Assembly: GCA_902779565.1 (NCBI GenBank)
Contig: CACZCD010000026.1
Location: forward strand, 1 to 63,625
Origin: an uncultured bacterium
Lineage (GTDB): Bacteria; Verrucomicrobiota; Kiritimatiellia; RFP12; UBA1067
Direction of reading: 5' to 3'
DNA length: 63,625 bases
Shown here: positions 1 through 8,385 of the stretch, piece after piece
Position numbering within the stretch: the stretch's first letter is position 1
How the letters are laid out: every line of letters starts with the position of its first letter
Program-made: the position numbers and the translations under genes
The notes under the pieces: generated by a model
What the model saw: the letters and a program-made list of their open reading frames with translations, nothing else
What the model was told of the DNA's origin: nothing
Database searches by the model: none

Positions 1-53
1 AGTATCTCAATCTGCTGCTTCATATCTTTTAGACTTTCGCTTACTTTTGCTTC

Positions 54-2396
54 CTACTTCGCCTCCCGGAAGAACCGGCGCATCTCCTCTTCGGTCTTGC
101 AGCCGAGCAGCCGCTCGTAGCCGTTGTTGGCGCGGAGCGCGCGGCTGATGAACGCCATCAGCTGGAGATACGGACTCTGCGCCGACTCCGGCGCAACGGT
201 CAGCACAATGATCTGGATCGCGGAATGGTCGATCGTCTCGTAGTCGGCGATGGTCCCCGTCTCGCTCGCGGAGTTGTCCACGAGCGCAACCGCGCCCACG
301 ATCCCGCTCACGGCGTCCGTACGGCCATGCGGCACCGCAATGCCGCAGTCGAGCCCCGTCGGCATCGAGGCCTCGCGCGAGAACACCGCCTTCTTGACGG
401 CCTCCACATCCGAAATGCGCTGCGAATTCGTGCTCGCCAGCGCCTCGATCATCTTCTCGATCGCCTCCTGCTTCGAGCTGGCCTTGAACCCCGGCAGCAT
501 GGCGAAGCCCTGCACATAGCGGCTCACGCCGGAACCGTCGCCGGCGGAGGCCAGCTCGGTTTCGTTCTTTAGCAACGTCTCAAGCTCGTCGCGGCGAACG
601 GGCTTCGAGATCGACTGCGCGATCTCCTTCAGTTCGCCCACAACCTCCATCCACGCCGTCATCACGATGGACTCTTCCTCGGGCGTACACTCAAAACGGA
701 TCACGTCGCGCTCGCGCCGCATGGAGATCTCAAAGTCGTCCATCTGGATCTCCCAGATGTTGTCGTCGGAGTTGAGCAGATAGGTGAAGAAGCCCTCCTT
801 CTGGAACGCCTTCACGAGGTGGTCGATCATCAGCTTCGCGATCGACTCGGAGGCCAGCTGGAACGAGAACGGACGCGAGCCCTCGGTGTTCGCCTTGCGG
901 TCGCCGCGCATGCCGTCGCCCTTCAGGTTGAAGAGCCCCACGAGGCAGGGCGGCGCGACGACCGTGGTGACAAGCGTCATCAGGATGCCGATGCCGAACA
1001 CCTCCTGCGTGAGATAACCGTTGGAGAGGCCGATGCCCGCGATGATGAGCGCCACCTCGCCACGCGGGATCATGCCCGCCCCCACGCGGAGCGCCCCCTT
1101 CACGTTGAAGCCACAGATGAGGGAAGGAATCGCACAACCCAGGATCTTGGCGCCCACGGCCAACGCCGTGTAGATGCCGCCGAAGATCAGCACCGGCTTC
1201 GAACAGAGCGCGTTCAAATCCACCATCATGCCCATCACACAGAAGAACACCGGCACGAGGAAGGTATAGACGCTCTGGAGGTTCTCCTCGATCATGTGCT
1301 TAAGATCCGTGCGGCTCAGGGCAAGCCCCATCACGTAGGCGCCGATGATGAGCGTAAGCCCCAGTGCCTCGAAGAGTCCCGCGATCACGAGCGAAAGACC
1401 GAACGCGAGCGTGCCGATCGCGACGGGTGATTTGAAGAGCTTGAGGAGCCACGAGATCTTCTTCGCGAGCACCAGTCCCAGCACCGTTCCACCGAGCCAC
1501 ACGCCGATCGCGTTCAGCGCCGTCTTGCCGATCTGCCCCCACGGAATGCCGCCCTGCGCCGCGCCGCCCGCCGCCGCGCCCGCCGTCTGCGCGCCGATGA
1601 TGCCCATGCCGATCGCAAGCACGATGATGCCGAGCACGTCGTCGATCACCGCGCCCGCCATGATCGTCACGCCCTCCTCCGAATCCATCTTGCGGCGTTC
1701 GGAGAGGATGCGCGCCGTGATGCCGACCGATGTCGCCGTGGACATGATGCCCATGAACATCGCCGCCGGATCCAACACCGCCTTCATCACCTGACCCGAC
1801 TGCACATAGCCATGCAGCTTCGCGAGGCAGTCGATGCCGCCCAGCAGATCCGGGAAGAGGCTCACGGCATAGACCGCGCACAGATCGCCGAGAAGGAACG
1901 AGAACACCACGCCGCCGATGCCCACCAGCGAACCGGCGAACGCGAACTTCAAGAACATCTTGAGGTTCGTCTCGATGCCCGAGAGGAACAGCAGCACCAC
2001 GGAGGCGACCGTGCAGATGCCGTACAGCTCCGGCGAGACCGCGAACGGCGCCGTGCCCGTCGCCTTCGCCATCTCCATCAGATACGCACCGCGGAAAAGG
2101 CCGTACTGGAAAAGACCGGAGCCGAAGCCGATGCCGCCCAGCGCCCACGGTCCAATCAAGATGCCCACGCCCAACTCGCCCAACACGCTCGGCAACTTGA
2201 GGAGCGAAGCGAACATCCCGCCCAGCTTCGCCGCAAAGAGGATCAGCCCGATCTGAAGCGCCAGAAGCGTCATCTTTTCGGTCAGCGGCAGCTCTTCCGC
2301 ATGGAATCCGGACGCAGCGGCAGGAGCCGCTTCGGCGAAAACACCCGCCACGGCCATCACCACGGCCGCAGCCACCAAAAACTTTCTGTTTTTCAT
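54..2396 (-). CDS. CPA2-type Na+(K+)/H+ antiporter fused to a PTS EIIA domain
   Basis: A predicted inner-membrane cation/proton antiporter of 780 aa. A cleavable-looking signal (MKNRKFLVAAAVVMAVAG) is followed by about a dozen hydrophobic segments over residues 40-480 in the KefB/NhaA-like CPA2 pattern. A soluble linker follows, then a C-terminal EIIA-type-2 domain in roughly the last 150 residues; GIAVPHGRTDAV holds the phospho-accepting His. The fusion suggests that phosphotransfer signalling tunes ion flux, which is inference. I chose the start at 2396 rather than the longer reading from 2459, because the signal peptide begins there and an extended -10 lies 10 nt upstream. It lies 16 bp downstream of the DUF1667 gene. 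Confidence 0.88.
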   Translation of the reverse strand: MKNRKFLVAAAVVMAVAGVFAEAAPAAASGFHAEELPLTEKMTLLALQIGLILFAAKLGGMFASLLKLPSVLGELGVGILIGPWALGGIGFGSGLFQYGLFRGAYLMEMAKATGTAPFAVSPELYGICTVASVVLLFLSGIETNLKMFLKFAFAGSLVGIGGVVFSFLLGDLCAVYAVSLFPDLLGGIDCLAKLHGYVQSGQVMKAVLDPAAMFMGIMSTATSVGITARILSERRKMDSEEGVTIMAGAVIDDVLGIIVLAIGMGIIGAQTAGAAAGGAAQGGIPWGQIGKTALNAIGVWLGGTVLGLVLAKKISWLLKLFKSPVAIGTLAFGLSLVIAGLFEALGLTLIIGAYVMGLALSRTDLKHMIEENLQSVYTFLVPVFFCVMGMMVDLNALCSKPVLIFGGIYTALAVGAKILGCAIPSLICGFNVKGALRVGAGMIPRGEVALIIAGIGLSNGYLTQEVFGIGILMTLVTTVVAPPCLVGLFNLKGDGMRGDRKANTEGSRPFSFQLASESIAKLMIDHLVKAFQKEGFFTYLLNSDDNIWEIQMDDFEISMRRERDVIRFECTPEEESIVMTAWMEVVGELKEIAQSISKPVRRDELETLLKNETELASAGDGSGVSRYVQGFAMLPGFKASSKQEAIEKMIEALASTNSQRISDVEAVKKAVFSREASMPTGLDCGIAVPHGRTDAVSGIVGAVALVDNSASETGTIADYETIDHSAIQIIVLTVAPESAQSPYLQLMAFISRALRANNGYERLLGCKTEEEMRRFFREAK

Positions 2397-2406
2397 ACGG
2401 GCGGGG

Positions 2407-2412
2407 ATTATA
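2407..2412 (-). promoter_or_regulatory. Extended -10 promoter of the antiporter gene (leaderless)
   Basis: TGATATAAT on the minus strand, with TATAAT ending 10 nt before the ATG at 2396. There is no Shine-Dalgarno in the gap. The -10 lies at the 3' edge of the upstream DUF1667 gene. Confidence 0.6.
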
Positions 2413-2754
2413 TCAAAAATCCGCCGTTGCGACCACATCCACGCCCGTGCCGCAAACATCGGAGAGGATCACATCGCCGATCCGCTTGGGCGGGATCACC
2501 GTGGTGTTCGCCAAGAGGTTCGTCACATCCGAGATGAGACGCTTCGGGATCGCCGTGCGCGTCTTCACGGGCAACGGGCGGCGCGAACCCGCCACCTTCA
2601 CCAACCCCGTCACCATGCGCGTGGGGTTCGTCGCCTCGGCGCGGCCGTACGTCTCGCCACGCGGACATCCCTGACCGGTGACGGTGACCTTGTCGCCGTC
2701 CACCGAGACCTCTAGTTCGCAGCCCTTCGGGCAGTTAATGCAGATCAAGCGCAT
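2413..2754 (-). CDS. DUF1667 cysteine-rich protein
   Basis: A 113-aa protein. It starts MRLICINCPKGCELEV and has a second Cys in GQGCPRGE, the arrangement typical of DUF1667, and further cysteines are absent until DVCGTG. DUF1667 proteins are regularly encoded next to glycerol-3-phosphate-dehydrogenase-like FAD enzymes, and here the gene overlaps the end of such an enzyme by 20 bp, so they are probably translated together. The cysteines suggest a metal or redox centre serving that complex. The start at 2754 is preferred because the family begins at the MxxICxxCP motif; a longer TTG start at 2808 is possible. Confidence 0.8.
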   Translation of the reverse strand: MRLICINCPKGCELEVSVDGDKVTVTGQGCPRGETYGRAEATNPTRMVTGLVKVAGSRRPLPVKTRTAIPKRLISDVTNLLANTTVIPPKRIGDVILSDVCGTGVDVVATADF

Positions 2755-5209
2755 ACTTCGCAGCACTCCTTCCCGCGATTTCAGAATCGCGCGATACCCA
2801 ATCGACAAGATCGTAAACTCTCACCACGTTGCCGCCGGCGAACACGCCCGGCATCGAAGTCGCCATCGCCGCATCGACCTTCGGCCCCCGCGTCTTCGGA
2901 TCGATCTCGATGCCCGCCGCCTTCGTGAGCTCATTCTCGGGGATGAGTCCGCACGAAAGCAACAACGTATCGCAGTCGTAGTGGATCTCCGTGCCGAGGA
3001 TGGGCTTGAGGTTGTCATCCACCTTGCTCACCTTCACGCCCGTCACGTGCTCCGTACCCTCGACGTCCGTCACCGTATGGCTCAGGAGAAGCGGGATGTC
3101 GAAATCCTGAAGGCACTGCACCACGTTCCGCATAAGACCCGAACTCTTCTTCATGATCTCAATGCACGCGAGCACCTTCGCGCCCTGGAACGTGAGACGC
3201 CGCGCCATGATGAGGCCGATGTCGCCGGAACCGAGGATCACCACCCGCTTGCCCGGCATGATGCCCTCCATGTTCACAAGACGCTGCACCGTCCCGGCGG
3301 TGTACACGCCCGCCGGACGCGTGCCCGGCGTCATCAGCGCGCCGCGCGGACGCTCCCGGCAGCCCATCGCCAGCACCACGGCCTTCGTCTTGATCTCCTG
3401 AAGCCCCTCGCGTCGGCTCATCGTGGTGACCGTGATCAGCTTCCCGTCGGCGTCCTTCGCGAACTCCACCACCATCGTGCCGCAGCGCGTGGGGATCGAA
3501 AGCTTTTCCGCCATCTCGATATACCGCTTGGCGTACTCCGGACCCGTCAGCTCCTCCTTGAAGCGGTGCAGACCGAACCCATTGTGGATGCACTGCTGGA
3601 GAATGCCGCCCGCCGCGTCATCGCGCTCGAGCACCAGCACGTTCTGCGCCCCCGCCTCCTTGGCGGCGCAGGCGGCGGCAAGTCCAGCCGGCCCCGCGCC
3701 GATCACCGTGACGTCCCAGATGTCGCCCGCGTGCGCCGCCTTCTCGGCGTCCAGTGCGCGCAAGGCGGCCGGCGCCTTCTTGCGGCTTGCGAGGAACGCT
3801 TCCGGCGGAAGCCCCAGCTCCTCACCCAAGATCTCAATGAGGCGCGGCGTGCAAAACCCGCCCTGGCAGCGGCCCATGCCGCTGCGCGTGCGGCGCTTGA
3901 TGCCGTCGAGCGTGCGCGCCCCTACGCGGGCGCGAATCGCGGCGCGGATCTCGCCCTCCGTGATCTCCTCGCAACGGCAGATCACGCGTCCGAAAGACGG
4001 CTCCTTCTTGATCAGCTCGGCCAGATCCTTTTTGGACATTTCGCGCGTGACCGGCCATTCGGAGACATCGTGGGAAATCTCGGTTGCGGCCTTCCGCTCG
4101 ACGCGCCGGCCATCCTTGCGCATCCCATTGAGTTTCTCGACCACGAGACCGGAAAGGTACTCGCCCAGCGCCGGCGCGGAGGTGAGTCCCGGCGACTCCA
4201 CGCCGACGGCGTTGAAGAAGCCCGGCGCATCCGGCGGCTCGCCGAGAATGAAATCGCTCACCGTCGTCTCATGCGCACGCAGACCGGAGAACTCCGTGAT
4301 CACCTTGTTGAGCGGGAGCTCCGGCCATGTGCGCCGCGCGCCCGCCTTCACCTTTTCAAGACCCTCGTAGGTGGTGGCCTTGTCCTCCTTGTCGGGGATG
4401 TCCTCCGCCGTCGGCCCCACGATCACCGTGCCATCGACCGTCGGCGAGACGAGGATGCCCTTGCCCATCTTCGACGGCACCTGGAACATCGTCGCGGAGA
4501 AGCTCTTCTCCTCGTCGCGGTCGAGCATCAGGTATTCGCCGCGCCGTGCCTGGATGTTGTACTTCGTGGCGGAGACGAGATTGTTCAGCTCGTCCGAATG
4601 GATGCCCGCGCAGTTGATCACGCAGGTTGCCGCGAAGGTGCGCCCGTCCGCGCAGGAGAGCCGCCATCCATCCTCCGTCTTCTCGATCTTCACAACCTGC
4701 GCGTCGAACGCGAACGTCACCCCGTTCGCCGCCGCGTTCTCGGCGGCGCGGAACGCCAGCTGGTACGGACAGCAGATGCCGCCCGTCGGCGCCCAGAGCG
4801 CGGCGACCGCCTCCGGCGACACGTTCGGCTCGCGTTTCCGCAGCTCCTCCTGCTCGATGATCTCCACCGGCACGCCGTTCACGCCCGCGCGTTCCTTCAG
4901 ATCTTCAAGCGACTTGCGCTCATCGGCGGAGAACGCCAGCACGAGCGAGCCGTTGCGCTTGAACGGCACCTTCAGCTCCTTGCACGTGTTCTCGAACATC
5001 TGGTTGCCGAGCACGTTGAACTTCGCCTTGTTCGTGCCGGGCTTCGCGTCGAAACCCGCATGGACGATGGCGGAGTTCGCTTTCGAGGCGCCTTCCGCCA
5101 CGTCACCACCGGCCTCCACAACAAGCGTGCGGAGGCTGTATCGGCTCAATTCGCGCGCGGTGAGGCATCCCACCACACCCGCGCCGATCACGATCACATC
5201 ATTCTGCAT
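2735..5209 (-). CDS. FAD-dependent dehydrogenase / BFD [2Fe-2S] / disulfide-oxidoreductase-like fusion (GlpA-like)
   Basis: An 824-aa enzyme with three modules. Residues 1-370 form a DAO-type glycerol-3-phosphate dehydrogenase-like FAD domain (DVIVIGAGVVGCLTARELSRY). Residues about 410-470 form a BFD-like iron-sulfur domain (CRCEEITEGEIR...GMGRCQGGFC). From about 500 to the end is a pyridine-nucleotide-disulfide oxidoreductase-like domain with a second FAD motif (VTVIGAGPAGLAAACAAKEAG), an internal NAD(P) motif (VVILGSGDIGLIMA) and a redox-like C-terminus. In many Firmicutes the two FAD proteins are separate and occur with DUF1667; here they are fused. The substrate is probably glycerol-3-phosphate or a 2-hydroxy acid. 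The start at 5209 places the dinucleotide motif at residue 4. Confidence 0.85.
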   Translation of the reverse strand: MQNDVIVIGAGVVGCLTARELSRYSLRTLVVEAGGDVAEGASKANSAIVHAGFDAKPGTNKAKFNVLGNQMFENTCKELKVPFKRNGSLVLAFSADERKSLEDLKERAGVNGVPVEIIEQEELRKREPNVSPEAVAALWAPTGGICCPYQLAFRAAENAAANGVTFAFDAQVVKIEKTEDGWRLSCADGRTFAATCVINCAGIHSDELNNLVSATKYNIQARRGEYLMLDRDEEKSFSATMFQVPSKMGKGILVSPTVDGTVIVGPTAEDIPDKEDKATTYEGLEKVKAGARRTWPELPLNKVITEFSGLRAHETTVSDFILGEPPDAPGFFNAVGVESPGLTSAPALGEYLSGLVVEKLNGMRKDGRRVERKAATEISHDVSEWPVTREMSKKDLAELIKKEPSFGRVICRCEEITEGEIRAAIRARVGARTLDGIKRRTRSGMGRCQGGFCTPRLIEILGEELGLPPEAFLASRKKAPAALRALDAEKAAHAGDIWDVTVIGAGPAGLAAACAAKEAGAQNVLVLERDDAAGGILQQCIHNGFGLHRFKEELTGPEYAKRYIEMAEKLSIPTRCGTMVVEFAKDADGKLITVTTMSRREGLQEIKTKAVVLAMGCRERPRGALMTPGTRPAGVYTAGTVQRLVNMEGIMPGKRVVILGSGDIGLIMARRLTFQGAKVLACIEIMKKSSGLMRNVVQCLQDFDIPLLLSHTVTDVEGTEHVTGVKVSKVDDNLKPILGTEIHYDCDTLLLSCGLIPENELTKAAGIEIDPKTRGPKVDAAMATSMPGVFAGGNVVRVYDLVDWVSRDSEIAGRSAAKYALDLH

Positions 5210-5239
5210 GACTATTCCATTGGTCTCTTTCGGGTGCAA

Positions 5240-5245
5240 ATGATA
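5240..5245 (-). promoter_or_regulatory. Probable extended -10 of the FAD dehydrogenase-DUF1667 unit
   Basis: TGGTATCAT on the minus strand, 30 nt upstream of the ATG at 5209. It lies between this gene and the 3' end of the ketosynthase operon. Confidence 0.4.
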
Positions 5246-5289
5246 CCACAGACCCGCCTTCCGTTGCAACTGGCGGCACCCGGGAACTA

Positions 5290-6519
5290 TCAGACGCGGC
5301 GAAACACCAGCGAGGTGTTCACGCCGCCGAACGCGAAGTTGTCGGACATCGCGTACTCGGTCTCCCGCGCGCGCCCTTCACCCTGGATGAAATCGTTTTC
5401 GCCGCAACGTGCGTCCGGCTCCACGAGATTCAGGTTCGGCGCGAACCAGCCGTTGCGCAGCATCTCCACCGTCAGGATGGCTTCAATCGCGCCGCAGGCG
5501 CCGAGCGTGTGCCCCGTGTAGTTCTTGATCGTGGAGACGGGCACCCGGCCGGCGCCAAAGACAGACTGCGTGGCCGTTCCCTCCGCAATGTCGCCCAGCG
5601 TCGTGGCCGTGCCGTGCGCGTTCACGTAGCCAATCGCCGAGGGCGGCAACGCGGCATCCTCCAGCGCCAACGCCAGCGCCCGCGCCATCGTTTCGGCGTT
5701 GGGCTGCGTGACATGGCGGCCATCCGTGTTCAGGCCGAAGCCGACGACCTCCGCGAGAATCCGCGCGCCTCGCGCACGCGCGCGATCCATCTCTTCTAGG
5801 ATGAGCGTGGCCGCACCATCGCCGATCACAAGCCCCGTCCGTGACTTGTCGAACGCGCAGGGTGTCTTTTCCGGCGTCTCGTTCAGGCAGGAGGTCGAGA
5901 AGAGCGTATCGAAAACCGCCACTTGCGTGACGGAGAACTCCTCAGCGCCGCCGGCAATCATCACGTCCTGCTTCCCGGACGCGATCGCCTCGTAGGCCTC
6001 GCCGATGGCCAGCGAACCGGAGGTGCAGGCCGTACCCGTCGGCAGCAGACGCCCCGTGGTGCCAAAGTGGACGGAAAGGTTCACGGCCGTCGTCTGCGGC
6101 ATCATCTTCAGGTAGGTGGCGCTCGTGACGTTCTTCACCTCCCGGCTCACAAGGATGCTCGCGAAATCGAGATTCGCCTCCACGCCACCCGAACAGGAAC
6201 CATAGGCGATCCCCAACCGCCCGCCCTTGAGCGTGGCGACATCCTCCGCGAGCCCCGCGTCACGAAGCGCCTGCTCCGTCGCGAACAGCGCCATTTCCGA
6301 AACCGGACTCATCGTGCGGACGACTTTGCGCGTATAGGATTCCGGCCGCACGTAGCCGCTCGGCGCCCACAGCGCGGTGTGAAGCCCCTTGTAAGTGGCG
6401 AGATCCTCGGAGACCTGCACGCAGTTGCGCAAAACCTTGAGCCGGGCAAAAGCGTCCGCCACAGAGTGCCCGAGCGAACTGACAATCCCCGCACCAACTA
6501 TTGCAACTCGTCTTCTCAA
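5290..6519 (-). CDS. Beta-ketoacyl-ACP synthase (FabF/ApeO-like)
   Basis: A 409-aa condensing enzyme with the complete KS triad: Cys in GTACTSGS, His in NAHGTAT and His in NYTGHTLGACG. It should catalyse Claisen condensation of an acyl primer with malonyl-ACP. It closes a five-gene operon with an ACP, two hot-dog dehydratases and a ketoreductase. That set and the sequence style match aryl-polyene/FAS II hybrid loci better than housekeeping fatty-acid synthesis. The TTG start at 6519 overlaps the fabG-like stop (TTGA) and has GGAGGG 5 nt upstream, indicating translational coupling. Confidence 0.85.
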   Translation of the reverse strand: MRRRVAIVGAGIVSSLGHSVADAFARLKVLRNCVQVSEDLATYKGLHTALWAPSGYVRPESYTRKVVRTMSPVSEMALFATEQALRDAGLAEDVATLKGGRLGIAYGSCSGGVEANLDFASILVSREVKNVTSATYLKMMPQTTAVNLSVHFGTTGRLLPTGTACTSGSLAIGEAYEAIASGKQDVMIAGGAEEFSVTQVAVFDTLFSTSCLNETPEKTPCAFDKSRTGLVIGDGAATLILEEMDRARARGARILAEVVGFGLNTDGRHVTQPNAETMARALALALEDAALPPSAIGYVNAHGTATTLGDIAEGTATQSVFGAGRVPVSTIKNYTGHTLGACGAIEAILTVEMLRNGWFAPNLNLVEPDARCGENDFIQGEGRARETEYAMSDNFAFGGVNTSLVFRRV

Positions 6520-7199
6520 ATCATCCCTCCATTCACCTGCAGCACCTGACGCGTGATGTAGGAGGCCTCCTCCGATAGAAGAAACTTCACCGCCGCCGCC
6601 ACTTCGGACGGACGCCCAAACCGACGCATGGGAATGGCCTTCTTGACCTCGTCGGCGGGAATTGATTCAACCATCTCCGTTTCGATAACGCCCGGCGCCA
6701 CGCAATTCACGGTGATGTTGCGTCGGGCCAGTTCGACGGCCAGCGACTTCGCGGCCCCGATAAGCCCCGCCTTGGCGGCGGCATAGTTGGCCTGACCGCG
6801 ATTGCCCATCACGCCCGAGACCGACGAAATCACGACGATCCGTCCCGGTGCGCGCGTCTGCACCATCGGCAGCACCAGCGGTTTGAGGACGTTGTAGAAA
6901 CCGTCGAGATCCGTCCGAACCACGCGATCCCATTCCTCCGCCTCCATCGCGGGGAAGGCGTTGTCCGACGCGATGCCGGCGTTCAGCACCACGCCATACG
7001 GCGCGCCGTTCGCCGCCACCCATTTCTCGAGCGCGACGGCCGCCGCCTCGCGGTCGGACACGTCAAACACGAGATCCGTTCCGCCGGACCGGACCGAGTG
7101 GGTGACCACATGGTAGCCCGCGGCGGTCAGCGTCTCCGCAATGGCCTTGCCGATCCCTCGGCTCGATCCCGTTACGATTACTTTCTTCTCATTCGCCAT
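6516..7199 (-). CDS. 3-oxoacyl-ACP reductase (FabG/ApeQ-like SDR)
   Basis: A 227-aa short-chain dehydrogenase with the cofactor motif TGSSRGIG, the NAG motif (VLNAGIAS) and the Ser/Tyr/Lys triad (ISSVSG, YAAAK). It is predicted to reduce the beta-keto group produced by the adjacent ketosynthase using NADPH. The start at 7199 (or 7202) has GGAGAG just upstream. Its stop overlaps the ketosynthase start. The final residues LQVNGGMI are a standard FabG-type C-terminus. Confidence 0.88.
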   Translation of the reverse strand: MANEKKVIVTGSSRGIGKAIAETLTAAGYHVVTHSVRSGGTDLVFDVSDREAAAVALEKWVAANGAPYGVVLNAGIASDNAFPAMEAEEWDRVVRTDLDGFYNVLKPLVLPMVQTRAPGRIVVISSVSGVMGNRGQANYAAAKAGLIGAAKSLAVELARRNITVNCVAPGVIETEMVESIPADEVKKAIPMRRFGRPSEVAAAVKFLLSEEASYITRQVLQVNGGMI

Positions 7200-7218
7200 C
7201 ATCTCTCTCCGCTTCACT

Positions 7219-7250
7219 CACCCTTCCACTTTTCCACCCTTCCACTTTTC
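7219..7250. repeat. Two tandem 16-bp units at an operon junction
   Basis: Two adjacent copies of CACCCTTCCACTTTTC fill the gap between the ketoreductase start and the hot-dog dehydratase gene. The dehydratase stop codon overlaps the end of the second copy. Confidence 0.7.
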
Positions 7251-7719
7251 AACCTTCTAGCGTCACTTCTCCCTGCTCCAACACACTCTCCGGCGGCTGA
7301 TAGGCGGTGAACAGCGCCGTTGCAACCGTCGCACCGTCCGGATCCATGATCGAACAGTCGAAGGACGCAAACGCGTCGTCGTCATAGACGCATTTCGCAT
7401 TCGCCACATAACGCTTCCCGCTCTCAAACGTCGCAACCTTCACCTCCATCCGCCGCGTGCCAAGAACGAAACCGACCTTGGGAGCCACCCCCCGCCGCCG
7501 ATGCTCTGCGCCCACGGCGAGCGCCATCGTCTGCGCCATATATTCAACGGCGGCACAGGCGGGCACACCCTTCAATTCGGGATCGTAGAAGATGCAACCG
7601 GGCGATGTGTCCGCCACCGCAGAGGCCACTCCGGGCACATCCACAGAGATCAGCTCCGCCAGCAGGACCATCGGCGGGCGATGCGGCAGAAAATCGGCGG
7701 GGCGAAGAGGTTCGTTCAT
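7249..7719 (-). CDS. Hot-dog-fold 3-hydroxyacyl-ACP dehydratase (ApeP-like)
   Basis: A 156-aa protein that opens with the PADFLPHRPPMVLLAELI pattern of ApeP/FabA-Z-like dehydratases, followed by PACAAVEYMAQTMALAVGA, the central hot-dog helix. In aryl-polyene pathways this family dehydrates 3-hydroxyacyl-ACP intermediates. The start ATG overlaps the stop of the upstream ApeI-like gene (ATGA). A C-terminal Gln/Glu-rich tail follows the domain. Confidence 0.75.
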   Translation of the reverse strand: MNEPLRPADFLPHRPPMVLLAELISVDVPGVASAVADTSPGCIFYDPELKGVPACAAVEYMAQTMALAVGAEHRRRGVAPKVGFVLGTRRMEVKVATFESGKRYVANAKCVYDDDAFASFDCSIMDPDGATVATALFTAYQPPESVLEQGEVTLEG

Positions 7720-8090
7720 GCGTCCACCCCCTCCACCATGCCCGAAGAGGCAATCGCCCCTCCGACAGACATTGTGAACGAAAAGGCTCGCAGCCCCTTG
7801 CGCACGACTTCCAAGCGCACACGTTCATTCGGCCGCACCAAACGGCGGAACTTGATGCGTCGATACACCCCCGCATCCGGGAAATCGGCAAAGACCCGGC
7901 GCGCGATGCGCCGCAGATAGAAAAGCTGCGCCACGCCGGGCAACACCGGAAAATCAGGGAAGTGTCCCGCAAACCATTCGCCGTCCGGCGGAAAAACCAC
8001 CTCCGCCACAAGTGAATCCGGCGCCACCTCCCACGCAAGCAGTTCGGGATCGCGGCAGTTCGGGACAGCTTGCGCGTCATCAACAGTCAT
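7716..8090 (-). CDS. Hot-dog-fold hydroxyacyl-ACP dehydratase (ApeI/FabZ-like)
   Basis: A 124-aa small hot-dog protein. The GHFPDFPVLPGVAQL segment contains the His and the PG loop typical of FabZ/ApeI dehydratases. Two non-identical dehydratases in one operon (this and the following ApeP-like gene) are characteristic of aryl-polyene synthesis, where repeated reduction and dehydration without enoyl reduction yields a conjugated polyene. The gene begins 11 bp after the ACP stop and overlaps the next by 4 bp. Confidence 0.75.
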   Translation of the reverse strand: MTVDDAQAVPNCRDPELLAWEVAPDSLVAEVVFPPDGEWFAGHFPDFPVLPGVAQLFYLRRIARRVFADFPDAGVYRRIKFRRLVRPNERVRLEVVRKGLRAFSFTMSVGGAIASSGMVEGVDA

Positions 8091-8101
8091 GGACGGAAAC
8101 C

Positions 8102-8356
8102 TTACTGCGCCGCACCGCCGGTGAGCCTCTCCAGCACATCAAGCAGATCACCCACCGTCCGGATCGACTTGAAATCCTCGGACGAAACCTCCATGTCCCA
8201 CTCGTTCCGCAACCGCACGACTAAATCTACGGCATCAATGGAATCAAGGTCCAGATCTTCATAGAAACGCGCCTCCGGCACGATTGCGGATTCGTCACAC
8301 TCGAATTCCTTGACGAGCGTTTCCTTGACATGTTTGAACAGTTCTTCTCTTTTCAT
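8102..8356 (-). CDS. Acyl carrier protein
   Basis: An 84-aa ACP with the phosphopantetheine site DLDSIDAVDLV (Ser about residue 39) and the usual acidic four-helix composition. As the first gene of the operon it is probably the dedicated carrier for the ketosynthase, ketoreductase and two dehydratases downstream. An extended -10 lies 8 nt upstream of the ATG with no Shine-Dalgarno, so the mRNA is probably leaderless. Confidence 0.9.
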   Translation of the reverse strand: MKREELFKHVKETLVKEFECDESAIVPEARFYEDLDLDSIDAVDLVVRLRNEWDMEVSSEDFKSIRTVGDLLDVLERLTGGAAQ

Positions 8357-8364
8357 CGCGGCAT

Positions 8365-8370
8365 ATTATA
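8365..8370 (-). promoter_or_regulatory. Extended -10 promoter of the ACP/polyene-like operon (leaderless)
   Basis: TTTTTTGATATAAT on the minus strand, with TATAAT ending 8 nt before the ATG. The same T-rich spacer and TGATATAAT occur upstream of the antiporter gene. Confidence 0.65.
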
Positions 8371-8385
8371 TCAAAAAAGCGCCGG

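Noticed and set aside
225-2537. Several long plus-strand frames opposite the antiporter gene
   Set aside because: GC-rich antisense shadows with Arg/His/Pro-rich translations and no motifs; the minus-strand antiporter is clear.
2678-5521. A 947-codon plus-strand frame
   Set aside because: It is the antisense of the FAD fusion enzyme; composition is non-protein-like.
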